From positions 1 through 64,000 of the forward strand of contig NZ_MRUL01000005.1 of the NCBI RefSeq assembly GCF_002006995.1: a DNA stretch of 64,000 nt. Reading direction: 5' to 3'. Source of the DNA: Izhakiella australiensis. Lineage in GTDB: Bacteria; Pseudomonadota; Gammaproteobacteria; Enterobacterales; Enterobacteriaceae. The notes below the pieces were generated by a model that was not told where the DNA came from, did not search any database, and saw nothing but the letters and a program-made list of their open reading frames with translations. The translations under genes and the position numbers were made by a program. Below are positions 8,857 to 18,454 of the stretch, one piece after another; within the stretch, counting starts at the first letter, position 1; each line of letters opens with the position of its first letter.

Positions 8857-9803
8857 TTCAGGCTCCGTTTCATCTTCGGATCCAGCGCGTCGCGCAGTCC
8901 GTCGCCCAGCACGTTGATAGCAATAACGGTAATAAATATGGCGATACCCGGCGGCATCCACAGCCAGGGGCGGCGCTGAAAATCGATCAGGCTGTTAGCG
9001 GCATCCATCATGTTGCCCCACGAGGGCGTCGGTGGCACCACACCGAGGCCAAGATAGCTCAGCGCAGATTCCATCAGGATGGCATTAGCCACCGCCATGG
9101 TCGCCATGACCACCAGGATCGGTATGGTATGAGGTAGCAGGTGGTTGAACAGGCGGCGGCGCGATGACAGACCCAACACCCGGGTCGCCAGCATAAAATC
9201 ACGTTCGCGCAGCGACAGGATCTGGCCGCGCACCAGCCGCGCCAGCTTTGGCCATTCCAGCAGGCTCAGCATGACAACCACCATGTAAATACGCGCATCC
9301 GGCGAAAAATCCAGCTCTGCCAGCATGGCGCCAGCCACGATCAATAGCGGCAGAGACGGAATTGTCATCACCAGATCGGCCAGCCGCATAAGTAGCCGGT
9401 CGGTCAGACCGCCGGCATAGCCCGCCACCGCGCCAAGCAAGTAACCGAGCGTCACCGATAGCAGCATCGTCAGCAGACCGATCGCCAGCGAAATACGCCC
9501 GGCTAACATCAGCCGGGTATAGACGTCACGACCGAGGAAGTCGGTGCCCAGCCAGTGAGCGGCGCCGGGAGGTTTATTGATCATCAAAGCATCGGTGGCG
9601 TCGTCTTTCCACGGCGACCAGTCAGGGCCAAGCAGGCACCAGAGCGCCATGATTATCAGTAGCGCCAGGCAGAGCATCGCCAGGCGGTTGCGCCTCAGCG
9701 CGCGCCAGGCCAGACGCCAGGGCGAAGGCGTAACCTGAGCCAGTAGCGGGATCGCCGCTTTACGCAGGCGCCGGCTGGGAAAAATAAGCGAACGTAGCAT
9801 CAC
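8853..9803 (-). CDS. Peptide-type ABC transporter permease (DppC/OppC-like)
   Basis: 316-residue inner-membrane permease with about six transmembrane segments. The EAA-type loop near residues 210-230, the LGTDFLGRDV stretch and the C-terminal [13 protein letters not shown] are typical of the DppC/OppC type. It overlaps both neighbouring genes by 4 bases, so translation is probably coupled. It forms the channel with the DppB-like permease. Confidence 0.87.
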   Translation of the reverse strand: MMLRSLIFPSRRLRKAAIPLLAQVTPSPWRLAWRALRRNRLAMLCLALLIIMALWCLLGPDWSPWKDDATDALMINKPPGAAHWLGTDFLGRDVYTRLMLAGRISLAIGLLTMLLSVTLGYLLGAVAGYAGGLTDRLLMRLADLVMTIPSLPLLIVAGAMLAELDFSPDARIYMVVVMLSLLEWPKLARLVRGQILSLRERDFMLATRVLGLSSRRRLFNHLLPHTIPILVVMATMAVANAILMESALSYLGLGVVPPTPSWGNMMDAANSLIDFQRRPWLWMPPGIAIFITVIAINVLGDGLRDALDPKMKRSLK

Positions 9804-10759
9804 GACCTCACGCGGATACGCGGGTCAGCCCACGCATAGAGCACATCGGCAAGCAGATTGCCGAGAATAGTCAACACCGCCAGAAACAGGGTAAAGCCCA
9901 TCAGCACCGGATAATCGCGCGCCGCCAGCGAATCGATATGGATATGACCGGCCCCCGGCCAGTTAAACACCTTTTCGGTGATAATCGCCCCGGAAAACAG
10001 CCCCGGCAGCTCAAAGCCCAGCAGGGTAATAATCGGCAACAGGGCGTTGCGCAGCGCGTGCTTGAGGATCACCGTTCTTTCAGCTAACCCTTTGGCGCGG
10101 GCGGTGCGGATAAAATCCATTTTCACCACGTCGAGCATGCTGGCGCGAAAATAACGCGTCAGGCTGCCTGCCTGCAGCATGACCAGCGCCAGCACCGGCA
10201 GCGCCAGATGCGCGGCCACCTGCATCGCCCAGGCCAGCCCGCTGTCGTCGCTGCCGGTATTGGTCATGCCGCCTACCGGCAGCCAGTGCAGATCAACGGC
10301 AAACCATTTGATAAGCAGCAGGCAGAGAAAGAAAGTGGGAAACGACATGGCCGCGAATACTGCGATGCTCACCAGGTGATCGAACAGCGAGTTGGGCTTC
10401 ATCGCCGAAATAATGCCAACCGCCAGCCCGATGCCCCAGTAAAAAACCAACGCGATTATCGCCAGCAGAAAAGAGTTCCAGATGTACTGATTGAGCAGCT
10501 GGCTGACAGGGATCTGGTACTGCAACGAAAAGCCAAGATCGCCGCGCAGCAGCTGACCCAGCCAGTGCAGATAGCGAGTAAACAGCGGCTGGTCGAGCCC
10601 GTAAATCGCTTTCAGTTCGGCGGCGCGGGCGGCGGTGAGCGTGATATTGCCATCGATAAAGTCGCCGGGGGTTTTGGCGAACAGCATGAAGATGATTAGC
10701 GAGGCAAACAGCAGCATTGGCAGGGTCTGTAACAGCCGTCTCAGAATAAAATTTTTCAT
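9800..10759 (-). CDS. Peptide-type ABC transporter permease (DppB/OppB-like)
   Basis: 319-residue inner-membrane permease. The N-terminal RRLLQTLPMLLFASLIIF, the YGLDQPL motif and the RTARAKGL coupling loop are typical of DppB/OppB. It lies 54 bases downstream of the binding-protein gene and overlaps the next permease gene by 4 bases, as expected for an SBP-B-C-D-F operon. Confidence 0.87.
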   Translation of the reverse strand: MKNFILRRLLQTLPMLLFASLIIFMLFAKTPGDFIDGNITLTAARAAELKAIYGLDQPLFTRYLHWLGQLLRGDLGFSLQYQIPVSQLLNQYIWNSFLLAIIALVFYWGIGLAVGIISAMKPNSLFDHLVSIAVFAAMSFPTFFLCLLLIKWFAVDLHWLPVGGMTNTGSDDSGLAWAMQVAAHLALPVLALVMLQAGSLTRYFRASMLDVVKMDFIRTARAKGLAERTVILKHALRNALLPIITLLGFELPGLFSGAIITEKVFNWPGAGHIHIDSLAARDYPVLMGFTLFLAVLTILGNLLADVLYAWADPRIRVRS

Positions 10760-10813
10760 CGCTTTCTCATGCCGCCAGCGGCAACCAGCCCGATGGCGGC
10801 AATATTTACGCCA

Positions 10814-12517
10814 TTACTTAACGATTTTCACATCCGGCAGGCTGCCGGTCAGCCCGTTATAAATATCCGGCTTGAAGCCGCTGACGCGGGCGCTGCTGGC
10901 CGAAAGGATTTCGCGGTAGCCGAGCAAAATCACCGGCGGATCGTCGGCCAGCACCTGATACAGCTGATGATAAATTGGCTTGCGCTTTTCAATATCCAGC
11001 ACCGCATTGCCGTCATTAATTAGCTTATCCACCTGCGGATTGTGATAGCCCGACTCCTTCGCTTCGCTGCTGTAAAAGTCCCACACGCCATCGTGCGGAT
11101 CGTTCAGCGTGCTGGTGCTAAATGAGGCCAGATCGTAATTACCGGCTTTACGCTGTGCCATCAGTGCGTTGAAATCCACCACCTGCGGCTTCAGCAGCAC
11201 GCCAATCTGGCGCCAGTTCTCTTTAGCGATAGGGATCAGCGCGTCGTTAAGCACCTTCTTGCTCACCAGCAGGGTTAGCTCAAGGCGCTTGCCGTCTTTC
11301 GTCCGGATGCCGTCTGCCCCTGGCTTCCAGCCTGCCTCATCGAGCAGCTTTTTCGCCTGCGCCGGGTCATATTTATACGGATTGACCCCCTGAGTATTGT
11401 AGGCCCAGGAGATGGGGGCAATCGGCTCGATCGCCACCTTGCCGTAGCCCTGATAAACCACATCAATCAGCTTCTGACGATCGAGGCCGTAAATCAGCGC
11501 TTTACGCACTCTGGCATCATTCAGCGCCGGACGGCGCACGTTGAATTCCACCTCACTGTAATCGCTGGAACCGTACAGGTTGATGTTGGCAAAACCGAGC
11601 AGTTTTAGCTGCTCAATATCATCAGGACGCGAGGTAAAGGCGTCATAATCGGTTTCGCCGGTCTGGAACAGCTGGAAGTTGGTGGACGGGTTAGTTACGC
11701 GATAGATAAAGCGCAGCGTGGGCGGCGTGCCGCGATAAAAATGCGTGTTGGCGTGAAAGCGAATCTCTTGGCCGGGAATATATTTATCATAAACGTAAGG
11801 ACCGTTACCCAGCGGCTTGCCGTGCAGGGTACGTAAATAGTCGAGATTACCGCGCTGATAACCCTTGCCGTAATAGGCTTTAGACAGCACCGGCCCGCCG
11901 ATTTTCGCCAGCGTAGTGGCGCCTGGCTGGGTGGTCGTTACCTGAAGGGTGAGCGAATCGATCACTTTCAGGCCGCTGACGCTGTCGGCTTTACCCGCTT
12001 TATACTGCGCGCCGCCGGCGATGTTAGCGAGGGTAATATCGGTATCCCCATCATATTTCGGATCGTGCAGAACGGTGAGCGTGAAAGCGACGTCTTCGGC
12101 GCTAAGGGGCGAGCCGTCGCTGAACGTCAGACCAGGACGCAATTTGATGGTGTAAACCTTGTTGTCCGGGCTGACGGTCCAGCTTTGCGCCAGGCCGGGT
12201 ACCAGCTTACCGTGACTGTCCCAGTCAATCAGACGAGAAAAGATGACGTTAGTAACATTCTCATCCCAGCCGTTGACGAAAAAATAGGGGTTAAAAATCC
12301 CCTGCGGCTCGGAAATGCCGGCCACCACGGTATCTTTGCGCAGTTTCGCCGCCGTTGGCACCTGACTGACCTCTGTTGCCGGCGTGATGCCCTCTTTTAG
12401 CCGTTCATCGGCACTGGCACCGGATGCAAATGCCAACATGCCGCCAAGCAGAGCAATCTGCACAGCGGAAGCTAAACGCGTGGTTTTAATTTTTAAGCTG
12501 TTCGGTAAGCGTACCAA
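10814..12517 (-). CDS. Family-5 extracellular solute-binding protein
   Basis: Periplasmic receptor of the importer. The preferred start is TTG 12517, because GAGGGA lies six bases upstream; the frame is open to 12547 but has no ribosome site there. The 567-residue product then begins with a basic stretch and a hydrophobic core ending in ASGASA, a clear signal peptide. The mature part has the family-5 fold marks: FSRLIDWD, PGLAQSWTVSPD and SDGSPLSAEDVAFT. It is first in a leftward operon and divergent from the LuxR gene. The ligand is unknown; peptides, opines and nickel are all transported by this family. Confidence 0.85.
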   Translation of the reverse strand: MVRLPNSLKIKTTRLASAVQIALLGGMLAFASGASADERLKEGITPATEVSQVPTAAKLRKDTVVAGISEPQGIFNPYFFVNGWDENVTNVIFSRLIDWDSHGKLVPGLAQSWTVSPDNKVYTIKLRPGLTFSDGSPLSAEDVAFTLTVLHDPKYDGDTDITLANIAGGAQYKAGKADSVSGLKVIDSLTLQVTTTQPGATTLAKIGGPVLSKAYYGKGYQRGNLDYLRTLHGKPLGNGPYVYDKYIPGQEIRFHANTHFYRGTPPTLRFIYRVTNPSTNFQLFQTGETDYDAFTSRPDDIEQLKLLGFANINLYGSSDYSEVEFNVRRPALNDARVRKALIYGLDRQKLIDVVYQGYGKVAIEPIAPISWAYNTQGVNPYKYDPAQAKKLLDEAGWKPGADGIRTKDGKRLELTLLVSKKVLNDALIPIAKENWRQIGVLLKPQVVDFNALMAQRKAGNYDLASFSTSTLNDPHDGVWDFYSSEAKESGYHNPQVDKLINDGNAVLDIEKRKPIYHQLYQVLADDPPVILLGYREILSASSARVSGFKPDIYNGLTGSLPDVKIVK

Positions 12518-12801
12518 ATGAGTTCCCTCGTCGTATAACGGCATCAATTATTGACAAATAATGACGAAAGATAAGAGCCGCTGATGTCGCTGTCTAACAA
12601 CGAAAGGATATGGATTATAACAATAAATCCTTAGTACAAATTCGGCAAAGCAATGCTATAAAACGGCTAATAAATTCCGTTAATTATTTACCGTTTCGCA
12701 CAACGCTCTGGAAAAACACCGCAACATTCCTTGCAAAAATAACAGATAAAAGTAGGGTTGTTATTGGTGACAAGGAAAATAAACCTCAAAAGGAAATGAA
12801 A

Positions 12802-13488
12802 ATGTCGGGTGTCGCGGATAGTTTAATTAATGGATTAATCAGCTTCTGGGAGATTAGCAATGAACCCTGGGGCGCTAAAGACAGTAATTCACAGTTTATC
12901 TACGCCAACAAAAAGTATAATGAACTGCTGGCACTGCCTGAAGGATACGACGTAGCGGGTCATTATGACGGTGAGCTGCCCGCCTCTACCGCAGAATTTC
13001 AGGAAGAGTTTCAGCAACATGACAGAAAAGTCGAAACGCTGCTCGACCGGGTGACCTCAATTGAAATACATCCTTTTGCCGGTCATCGCTACCTACAACC
13101 CTGGTATTTCGATAAATTTCCATTAATGGATGCCGAAGGATACTGCCGGGGCACTATTTTTCACGGCCGGCCGGTGGATATTATAACCATCGAAAAAATA
13201 AAGAAAATAAACCATCAGACTTCATTAATTTTCACCCTGCCCTCAGAAATTTTCAGCCCAAGGGAATGGGAAATCGTCTTCTACCTTCTGCAGGGATGTT
13301 CCACCAAAGAGATTGGCGATACGCTCAGCCTGTCATACCGGACGGTTTCTAATCATATTCAGAATTTGTATCAGAAAACCGCCACCACCTGCCGAAAAGG
13401 CCTGATTGATTACTGCTATGAACGCAATATGACTAACTACGTTCCTGAAAATTTCTTCAGGCAGCAGAAATCAATACATTTAGAGTAA
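12802..13488 (+). CDS. PAS-LuxR transcriptional regulator
   Basis: About 228 residues from ATG 12802, chosen because AGGA sits seven bases upstream. The frame is open back to an ATG at 12610, but there GGA is only one base away and the extra residues look non-native. The N-terminal half resembles a PAS sensor domain, and the C-terminal ~65 residues form a GerE/LuxR helix-turn-helix (FSPREWEIVFYLLQG, then TKEIGDTLSLSYRTVSNH). It is divergent from the ABC importer and convergent with the cupin gene, so it may control the importer. The signal is unknown. Confidence 0.75.
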   Translation: MSGVADSLINGLISFWEISNEPWGAKDSNSQFIYANKKYNELLALPEGYDVAGHYDGELPASTAEFQEEFQQHDRKVETLLDRVTSIEIHPFAGHRYLQPWYFDKFPLMDAEGYCRGTIFHGRPVDIITIEKIKKINHQTSLIFTLPSEIFSPREWEIVFYLLQGCSTKEIGDTLSLSYRTVSNHIQNLYQKTATTCRKGLIDYCYERNMTNYVPENFFRQQKSIHLE

Positions 13489-13489
13489 C

Positions 13490-13876
13490 TCATTGACACA
13501 GATCGTTAAAACCGACGCGATCGTGGGTAAGGTGCGCATCCGGACATAAAAAAATTAGCTCGACGTCACTGCGCGCTTTTAACTGATGGGCGGTATTCTG
13601 GTGAATGCAGAAAATACAGCCTTTTGTAAAGGTCTCGCTTTTTATATCATTAACGGTGCCGCTAATGATATCGCCCGTCCATATTTCGCCTTCCCCTGAA
13701 AGAATAATGTACCATTCGTCACCGTTACCGTGGCCATGGCAGCCTACTTTTTTTCCGGCGGCAATAAAGGTGGCATAGGCGTTCAGGTCGGCACTCCCAA
13801 TTAGCTGCCTGATAGCAATGCCTACCGCTTCATCCTTTTCGGCGTTTTCGGTTGAAAATTTTGCAAACTCGATCAT
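13490..13876 (-). CDS. Small cupin-domain protein
   Basis: Single-domain cupin of 128 residues. Motif 1 is HGHGNGDEWYIILSGEGE and motif 2 holds a late HQNTAH, giving His and Glu residues suited to one metal ion. ATG 13876 is preferred over ATG 13882 because AAGGA is then seven bases away. It converges on the LuxR gene with one base between them. No substrate can be named; small cupins act as isomerases, dioxygenases or sensors. Confidence 0.75.
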   Translation of the reverse strand: MIEFAKFSTENAEKDEAVGIAIRQLIGSADLNAYATFIAAGKKVGCHGHGNGDEWYIILSGEGEIWTGDIISGTVNDIKSETFTKGCIFCIHQNTAHQLKARSDVELIFLCPDAHLTHDRVGFNDLCQ

Positions 13877-14607
13877 GTCCATATCCTTATTAGATTAAGC
13901 AAAAACTACTCTTTTCCAGTGCATTATTAAGTATACATAATATAAATCACGATATGCAGCAAAGGATGAACGCGACGGGATTTATTTTCACTTAGCGAGT
14001 TAACTGTTTCGACGCCAGGGTTCTATAAAACCGGATAACAATAACAGTGTGGTCACTATTATCCGGCCACGCTTACAATGATAAATTAGTCTTATTGATT
14101 AACTAAGGAAATACGCGTCCTGAGATCCATGATTATGTTGCTATCGCCGGGGGCTGAATTAAAACCATTGCAGGCACCACGCGATAAATTCATAAGCAGC
14201 CAAAGGAGGTGGGTTAAAGCTTATGTGAAATTTAATTAAACCAACCACCGCGCAGGTGATGAATATTAAACCCGTCAGCATGCATTAATATAGACTACCG
14301 CCTTGAAAGAAATTTTTAAATAAAAAATAACCCTCAACTATAAAATAAAAGGTTGTAATTTAAAAAAACAAAATGGTACATTGCCACAGCTGAACAGAGG
14401 ATTGCCATATAGCTGTCACATCCTCTATGTGATTGTCCTTTCCTTATAGCAGCCAGTATGGAAGGCCGCCGTTCTGTTACCAGCAATATGTAAAGGTATT
14501 ACTTTGCAGAGAACCCATCTGCACTGTTTCTATAATAGCGTTCCCTCTGTCGTTGCTGAGTCAACGAAGCAACATAGCTATTAAAGCTAACAATATGGAT
14601 ATTGATG
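13877..14607. other. Long intergenic region before the Ail-like gene
   Basis: 731 bases with no supported gene. It is AT-rich in the middle. An inverted repeat, AGAGGAT with ATCCTCT about 17 bases apart, lies near 14395-14427. The frame at 14433-14651 overlaps the next gene's start and has no family features. The region probably holds promoters for both flanking genes. Confidence 0.4.
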
Positions 14608-15147
14608 ATGAAAAAGACACTACTCGCTTTAGCGCTTTTACCTCTTTTTAGCAGTGTGGCGCAGGCCGACCAGCAGAGCGTGACGCTCGGCTGGGCGCAT
14701 ACCAGTACGTCGGCATCTGACGTTAAAAATTTAGACGGTATTAACGTTAAATATCGCTACGAATGGGATTCGCCGGTCGGTATTATCGGATCCTTTAGCT
14801 GGATGAAAGGAGATGATGAATTTAGTTTTTCCTATGATGGCCATGGAAAAACTAAAGTTAATATTTATTCGCTGATGGTCGGCCCGGCATGGCGTATTAA
14901 TGAATACGTCAGCCTTTACGGATTAGTTGGCGCAAATTTCGCTGATATCAAAGTTAATGCAAGCAATGCCTATTCTTCTGCTGACAGCAAGTGGAACGGC
15001 AGCAACTTCGCCTGGGGCGCAGGGGTTCAAATTAACCCCATGACCAACCTGGTTATCGATGTTGGCTATGAGGGATCTCAGTTGAAACCAAATGGCGAAA
15101 GCTTCGATCTCAACGGCTTTAATATCGGCGTCGGCTATAAGTTCTGA
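14608..15147 (+). CDS. Ail/OmpX-family outer-membrane beta-barrel
   Basis: About 179 residues: a signal peptide ending in SSVAQA, then an eight-stranded barrel pattern of alternating hydrophobic residues that ends in VGYKF, the usual C-terminal aromatic signal for the Bam complex. GPAWRINEYVSLYGLVG is typical of Ail/PagC/OmpX proteins, which act in adhesion, serum resistance or stress. ATG 14608 is chosen because GGAT lies eight bases upstream. Two terminators follow. A second, diverged member lies at 46224. Confidence 0.85.
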   Translation: MKKTLLALALLPLFSSVAQADQQSVTLGWAHTSTSASDVKNLDGINVKYRYEWDSPVGIIGSFSWMKGDDEFSFSYDGHGKTKVNIYSLMVGPAWRINEYVSLYGLVGANFADIKVNASNAYSSADSKWNGSNFAWGAGVQINPMTNLVIDVGYEGSQLKPNGESFDLNGFNIGVGYKF

Positions 15148-15180
15148 TTTCAGACCTGTCATTCACCTCTGGATATGTAA

Positions 15181-15208
15181 AAAGCCGGACGTTTTAGCGT
15201 CCGGCTTT
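15181..15208 (+). terminator. Rho-independent terminator, first copy
   Basis: AAAGCCGGACG and CGTCCGGCTTT pair perfectly around TTTTAG, 33 bases after the Ail-like gene. Its core is 18/20 identical to a second hairpin at 15262-15281, which suggests a duplication. Confidence 0.75.
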
Positions 15209-15223
15209 CGCTGTGAAATAAAG

Positions 15224-15263
15224 CCCCACGAAAAAGCGTGGGGTGCGTCAGCAGTCTGAAACC
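15224..15263 (+). repeat. Relic of an IS1182-type right end between duplicated terminators
   Basis: These 40 bases match 36/40 with the right end of the IS at 50490-50529: a CCCCACG/CGTGGGG hairpin followed by CGTCAGCA-TCTGAAACC. Two near-copies of a terminator hairpin flank the ~55-base segment. It is best read as a deletion scar or tiny derivative of a related element that entered the terminator. A dispersed terminator-associated repeat is the alternative. Confidence 0.55.
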
Positions 15264-15288
15264 GGGCGTTTTAACGTCCGGTTTTTTT
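15259..15288 (+). terminator. Rho-independent terminator, second copy
   Basis: AAACCGGGCG pairs with CGTCCGGTTT (one G-T pair) around TTTTAA and is followed by a run of seven T. It lies between the Ail-like gene and the convergent fhlA and is near-identical in core to the hairpin at 15181. Confidence 0.75.
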
Positions 15289-15318
15289 ATTGCCTCAATG
15301 GCTGTTAAAGCCACCACG

Positions 15319-17412
15319 TTAAAGCAGCGCCTTTTTATCAATACCGAGCCGCTTCATACGCGACAGCAGCGTGGTACGCTTTAGCCCGAGCCGAACTGCC
15401 GCGCCTTTGGGGCCGGCGATAACGCCATTACTCTCCTTAAGTACCCTCACAATGCGCTGGTACTCACCCTCTTCGCCATGAATCTCATCATCTGTCTGCG
15501 CCTCAGTGTGCGTAGCAAGCGCCGGATACGGCAACATATCAGCATGCGACAACTGCAATACGTTACTGCGCGTCAGCAGCACCGCCCGTTCAATGACGTT
15601 TTCCAACTCGCGCACGTTGCCAGGCCACTCCATTTTGCTGAGCAGCTTCAGCGTCTGTGCTGGAATGCTGTCTATATTACGCCCCAGCCGGCGGGCAATA
15701 TTAAAGGTAAAGGCTTTGACCAGCAGCGGAATGTCCTGCGGTCGTTCGCGCAGCGGCGGAATGCGGATAGGAAAAACGCTCAGCCGGTAGTAGAGATCGC
15801 TCCTGAACTCCCGGTCGGCCACCATCTGTTTAAGGTCGCGGTTGGTCGCAGCAATCAGGCGCGCATCGGTTTTAATCACCTTATTACTGCCGAGGCGCTC
15901 AAACTCTTGCTCTTGCAGCACGCGCAGCAGCTTGGGCTGCAACTCCAGCGGCATGTCGCCCACTTCATCAAGAAACAGCGTGCCGCGATCCGCTAACTCA
16001 AAGCGCCCGATACGCTGCGCGCTGGCGCCGGTAAAGGCACCGCGTTCATGGCCGAACAGATCGCTTTCCAGCAGCCCGGCCGGCACGGCGGCGCAGTTAA
16101 GCTTAACCATACGGCGGCCATTGCGCCCGCTGAGCTTATGTATCGCCCTGGCGATTAACTCTTTACCCGTGCCGGTTTCACCCAGGATCATCACCGTACT
16201 GTCGCTCTGCGCCACCATCTCGACCTGTTTCATGACCGCCATCATCGGCTCGCTGCGGCCAATGATTTCGCCAAAGTCGCCGGCAACCTTGTTTATCTGC
16301 TCGGTCAGCGCCAGATTTTCATCCAGCAGGCGTTCTTTCAGTCGGCGGATTTCCTGATAGGCCAGCGCATTATCAACGGCAATCGCCAGCCGTTCGGTGA
16401 TTTGACGCAGCAACTTAATATTGGCCACGCCGGTAAACGCCGCCGGGCTGGGATGTGAGAGTTTCAATACGCCCAGCATTCTGCCGCTGAAAATTAGCGG
16501 GAACAGGTACAGAGTCTGCTCCGCACCGGGCCACAGCTCAAACAGCATGCGCTCATAGGGCGCCAGGCTATCGCGGCTGCTCAGCGTCAGAAAAAGCGCC
16601 TCTCTGGATTTGATCACTTTCTCCGACAGCGTGCCCTTTTCATCCACCCCGGTCCGATCGTGCAGCGGCGCGCTGTCGTCGAGATAATGGGTTGAATAAA
16701 GATGCAGCTTGCCCGGGTTGTCCTCGCTGCGCAGCGCCAGGCTAATGGAGCTGAAACCGAAATTGCAATGGATTTCGCGCGCGACCTCTTTGGTCAATTC
16801 ATCGAGGTCCAGCTTCGACAGCACGGCGTTGGTAATCGCCACCAGCAGGCGAAAATCGTTGCGTTCGCGGTAAAGCTGAGCATAAACGTCATCGCTCTGG
16901 CGGTGAGACAGTATATGCTCCACCCCAAGACTGATAATCGGCGCCAATGCCTGCAGCCTGGCAATGTCGGACTCTGACCAGCGCCGCTCAGCATTAAGCA
17001 GAAACTCGCAGCCGCCAATGATTTTTCCCTGAGAAACCAGCGGCAGCAGGCAATAGTGCCGGAAGGCAGGATAGGCGTTCAGCTGGCTAAGCTGTGGCCA
17101 GCGCTGCTGAAACAGCTCACGCGGGTAATACAACGCCTCAGGATGAGGCAAGGTATGGCTTAGCGGACCGCTGGCCAGCGAGGCCTCATCGCGATAAAAA
17201 ATAGCTTGCTGCTGCCTGTCCACGCTGTACAGGCTGGCGCTCTGGTTATCAGGCTGCCACATCAGCAGATTGACGCTGTCAGCCAGCCCGCTCTGCTCAA
17301 CGTGATTTCTCAGTACCTGCGCCAGGGAGCAAAAATCAGGTTGCTGTATCAGCGTGCGGGTTATTTCAAAAAATCCTTGATCGCTGCCAGCACGATTCGG
17401 TGTATACGCCAT
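15319..17412 (-). CDS. fhlA: FhlA, formate hydrogenlyase transcriptional activator
   Basis: 697 residues, close to the E. coli length (692). The N-terminal ~370 residues hold two GAF-type sensing regions. Residues ~385-620 form a sigma-54 AAA+ domain with GETGTGKE (Walker A), the ESDLFGHERGAFTGA loop that contacts sigma-54, and FLDEVGDM (Walker B). A Fis-type helix-turn-helix ends the protein. Known FhlA binds formate and activates the FHL operons through upstream sites and sigma-54. It lies 31 bases after hypE, so it is probably read from the hyp promoter as in E. coli. The targets nearby carry matching sites. Confidence 0.95.
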   Translation of the reverse strand: MAYTPNRAGSDQGFFEITRTLIQQPDFCSLAQVLRNHVEQSGLADSVNLLMWQPDNQSASLYSVDRQQQAIFYRDEASLASGPLSHTLPHPEALYYPRELFQQRWPQLSQLNAYPAFRHYCLLPLVSQGKIIGGCEFLLNAERRWSESDIARLQALAPIISLGVEHILSHRQSDDVYAQLYRERNDFRLLVAITNAVLSKLDLDELTKEVAREIHCNFGFSSISLALRSEDNPGKLHLYSTHYLDDSAPLHDRTGVDEKGTLSEKVIKSREALFLTLSSRDSLAPYERMLFELWPGAEQTLYLFPLIFSGRMLGVLKLSHPSPAAFTGVANIKLLRQITERLAIAVDNALAYQEIRRLKERLLDENLALTEQINKVAGDFGEIIGRSEPMMAVMKQVEMVAQSDSTVMILGETGTGKELIARAIHKLSGRNGRRMVKLNCAAVPAGLLESDLFGHERGAFTGASAQRIGRFELADRGTLFLDEVGDMPLELQPKLLRVLQEQEFERLGSNKVIKTDARLIAATNRDLKQMVADREFRSDLYYRLSVFPIRIPPLRERPQDIPLLVKAFTFNIARRLGRNIDSIPAQTLKLLSKMEWPGNVRELENVIERAVLLTRSNVLQLSHADMLPYPALATHTEAQTDDEIHGEEGEYQRIVRVLKESNGVIAGPKGAAVRLGLKRTTLLSRMKRLGIDKKALL

Positions 17413-17443
17413 GCTTCCTGCCTGGAAAGTTAAATTTTATTCA

Positions 17444-18454
17444 CTAACAAATTCTTGGCATTGGTTCAGTATAGGGCAAATCGAGGCTGCGCCGGATACC
17501 ATAAAACCCAACCAGCCGCACCCCTGGTTGCGTCACAACCTCGCCAATTATTGCGGCGTCGCGGCCAAGCGGATGCTGTTGTAACGCGGCGATAAGTTGT
17601 TCAGCCGCGTCGCGGGCGGCCACGATGATGAGTTTGCCTTCATTAGCGAAATTTAGCGCATCAAGGCCAAGTAGCTCACAAACACCGCGCACCGCGGGTT
17701 TTACCGGCAGCGCGCTTTCATTAAGTTCAATACCACAGCCGCTGGCGGCGGCAAATTCATGGGCGACGGCGTTAACGCCGCCGCGGGTCGCATCGCGCAG
17801 CGCTCGTACTCCGGGCTGATGGCGCAGCGACTGAATTAAGGCCGTCAGCACCGCGCAATCACTGACTAATTCACCGGCCATGCCAAGCGCTTCACGCAGA
17901 TTAAGCAGCGTCGCGCCGTGATCGCCCAGAGTGCCGCTGGTCAATATGACATCACCAGGCTGAATCCGGCTTAAACCCCAGTCAAGTTCTTGCGGAATGG
18001 CGCCAAGGCCCGAGGTATTAATAAAAATTTTGTCTGCCGCGCCGCGTGGAACCACTTTGGTATCGCCGGTAACGATGCTAATACCGGCGGCGACGGCGGT
18101 TTGCGCCATGCTGGAGACGATGCGCTCCAGCAGCGCCATTTCCAGTCCCTCTTCCAGAATAAATCCACAGGAGAACCAGCGGGGGATGGCGCCGCTCACG
18201 GCGATATCATTCGCCGTGCCGCATATCGCCAGCTTGCCAATGTCGCCGCCGGGAAAAAACAGCGGATCGATAACGTAGCTATCGGTGGAAAAGGCCAGAC
18301 GATCGCCCTGTGTTGCCAGCTGCTGCAGCGGAATACGCGCCTGATCTTCCATTTCCAGCAGCAGAGGGTTGGCAAATTCGCGCATAAATAGTCCGGCAAT
18401 CAGCTGCTGCATAGCCGCCCCGCCGCTGCCCTGAGCGAGGGTTACTTTCTTCAT
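17444..18454 (-). CDS. hypE: HypE, hydrogenase maturation (cyanide synthesis)
   Basis: 336-residue member of the PurM/HypE ATP-binding family. HypE dehydrates a carbamoyl group on its C-terminal cysteine to a thiocyanate, the source of the CN ligands of the NiFe site. The required C-terminus is intact (PMPRIC). The N-terminal LAQGSGG loop and the STDSYVIDP and VTGDTKVVPRG segments are family hallmarks. Its ATG overlaps the original hypD stop as ATGA, so coupling to hypD translation may be lost if ribosomes stop early at the hypD nonsense codon. Confidence 0.95.
   Translation of the reverse strand: MKKVTLAQGSGGAAMQQLIAGLFMREFANPLLLEMEDQARIPLQQLATQGDRLAFSTDSYVIDPLFFPGGDIGKLAICGTANDIAVSGAIPRWFSCGFILEEGLEMALLERIVSSMAQTAVAAGISIVTGDTKVVPRGAADKIFINTSGLGAIPQELDWGLSRIQPGDVILTSGTLGDHGATLLNLREALGMAGELVSDCAVLTALIQSLRHQPGVRALRDATRGGVNAVAHEFAAASGCGIELNESALPVKPAVRGVCELLGLDALNFANEGKLIIVAARDAAEQLIAALQQHPLGRDAAIIGEVVTQPGVRLVGFYGIRRSLDLPYTEPMPRIC

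Noticed and set aside
12610-12801. N-terminal extension of the LuxR regulator
   Set aside because: The upstream ATG has a ribosome site only one base away, whereas ATG 12802 has AGGA at seven bases and gives a normal PAS-LuxR start.
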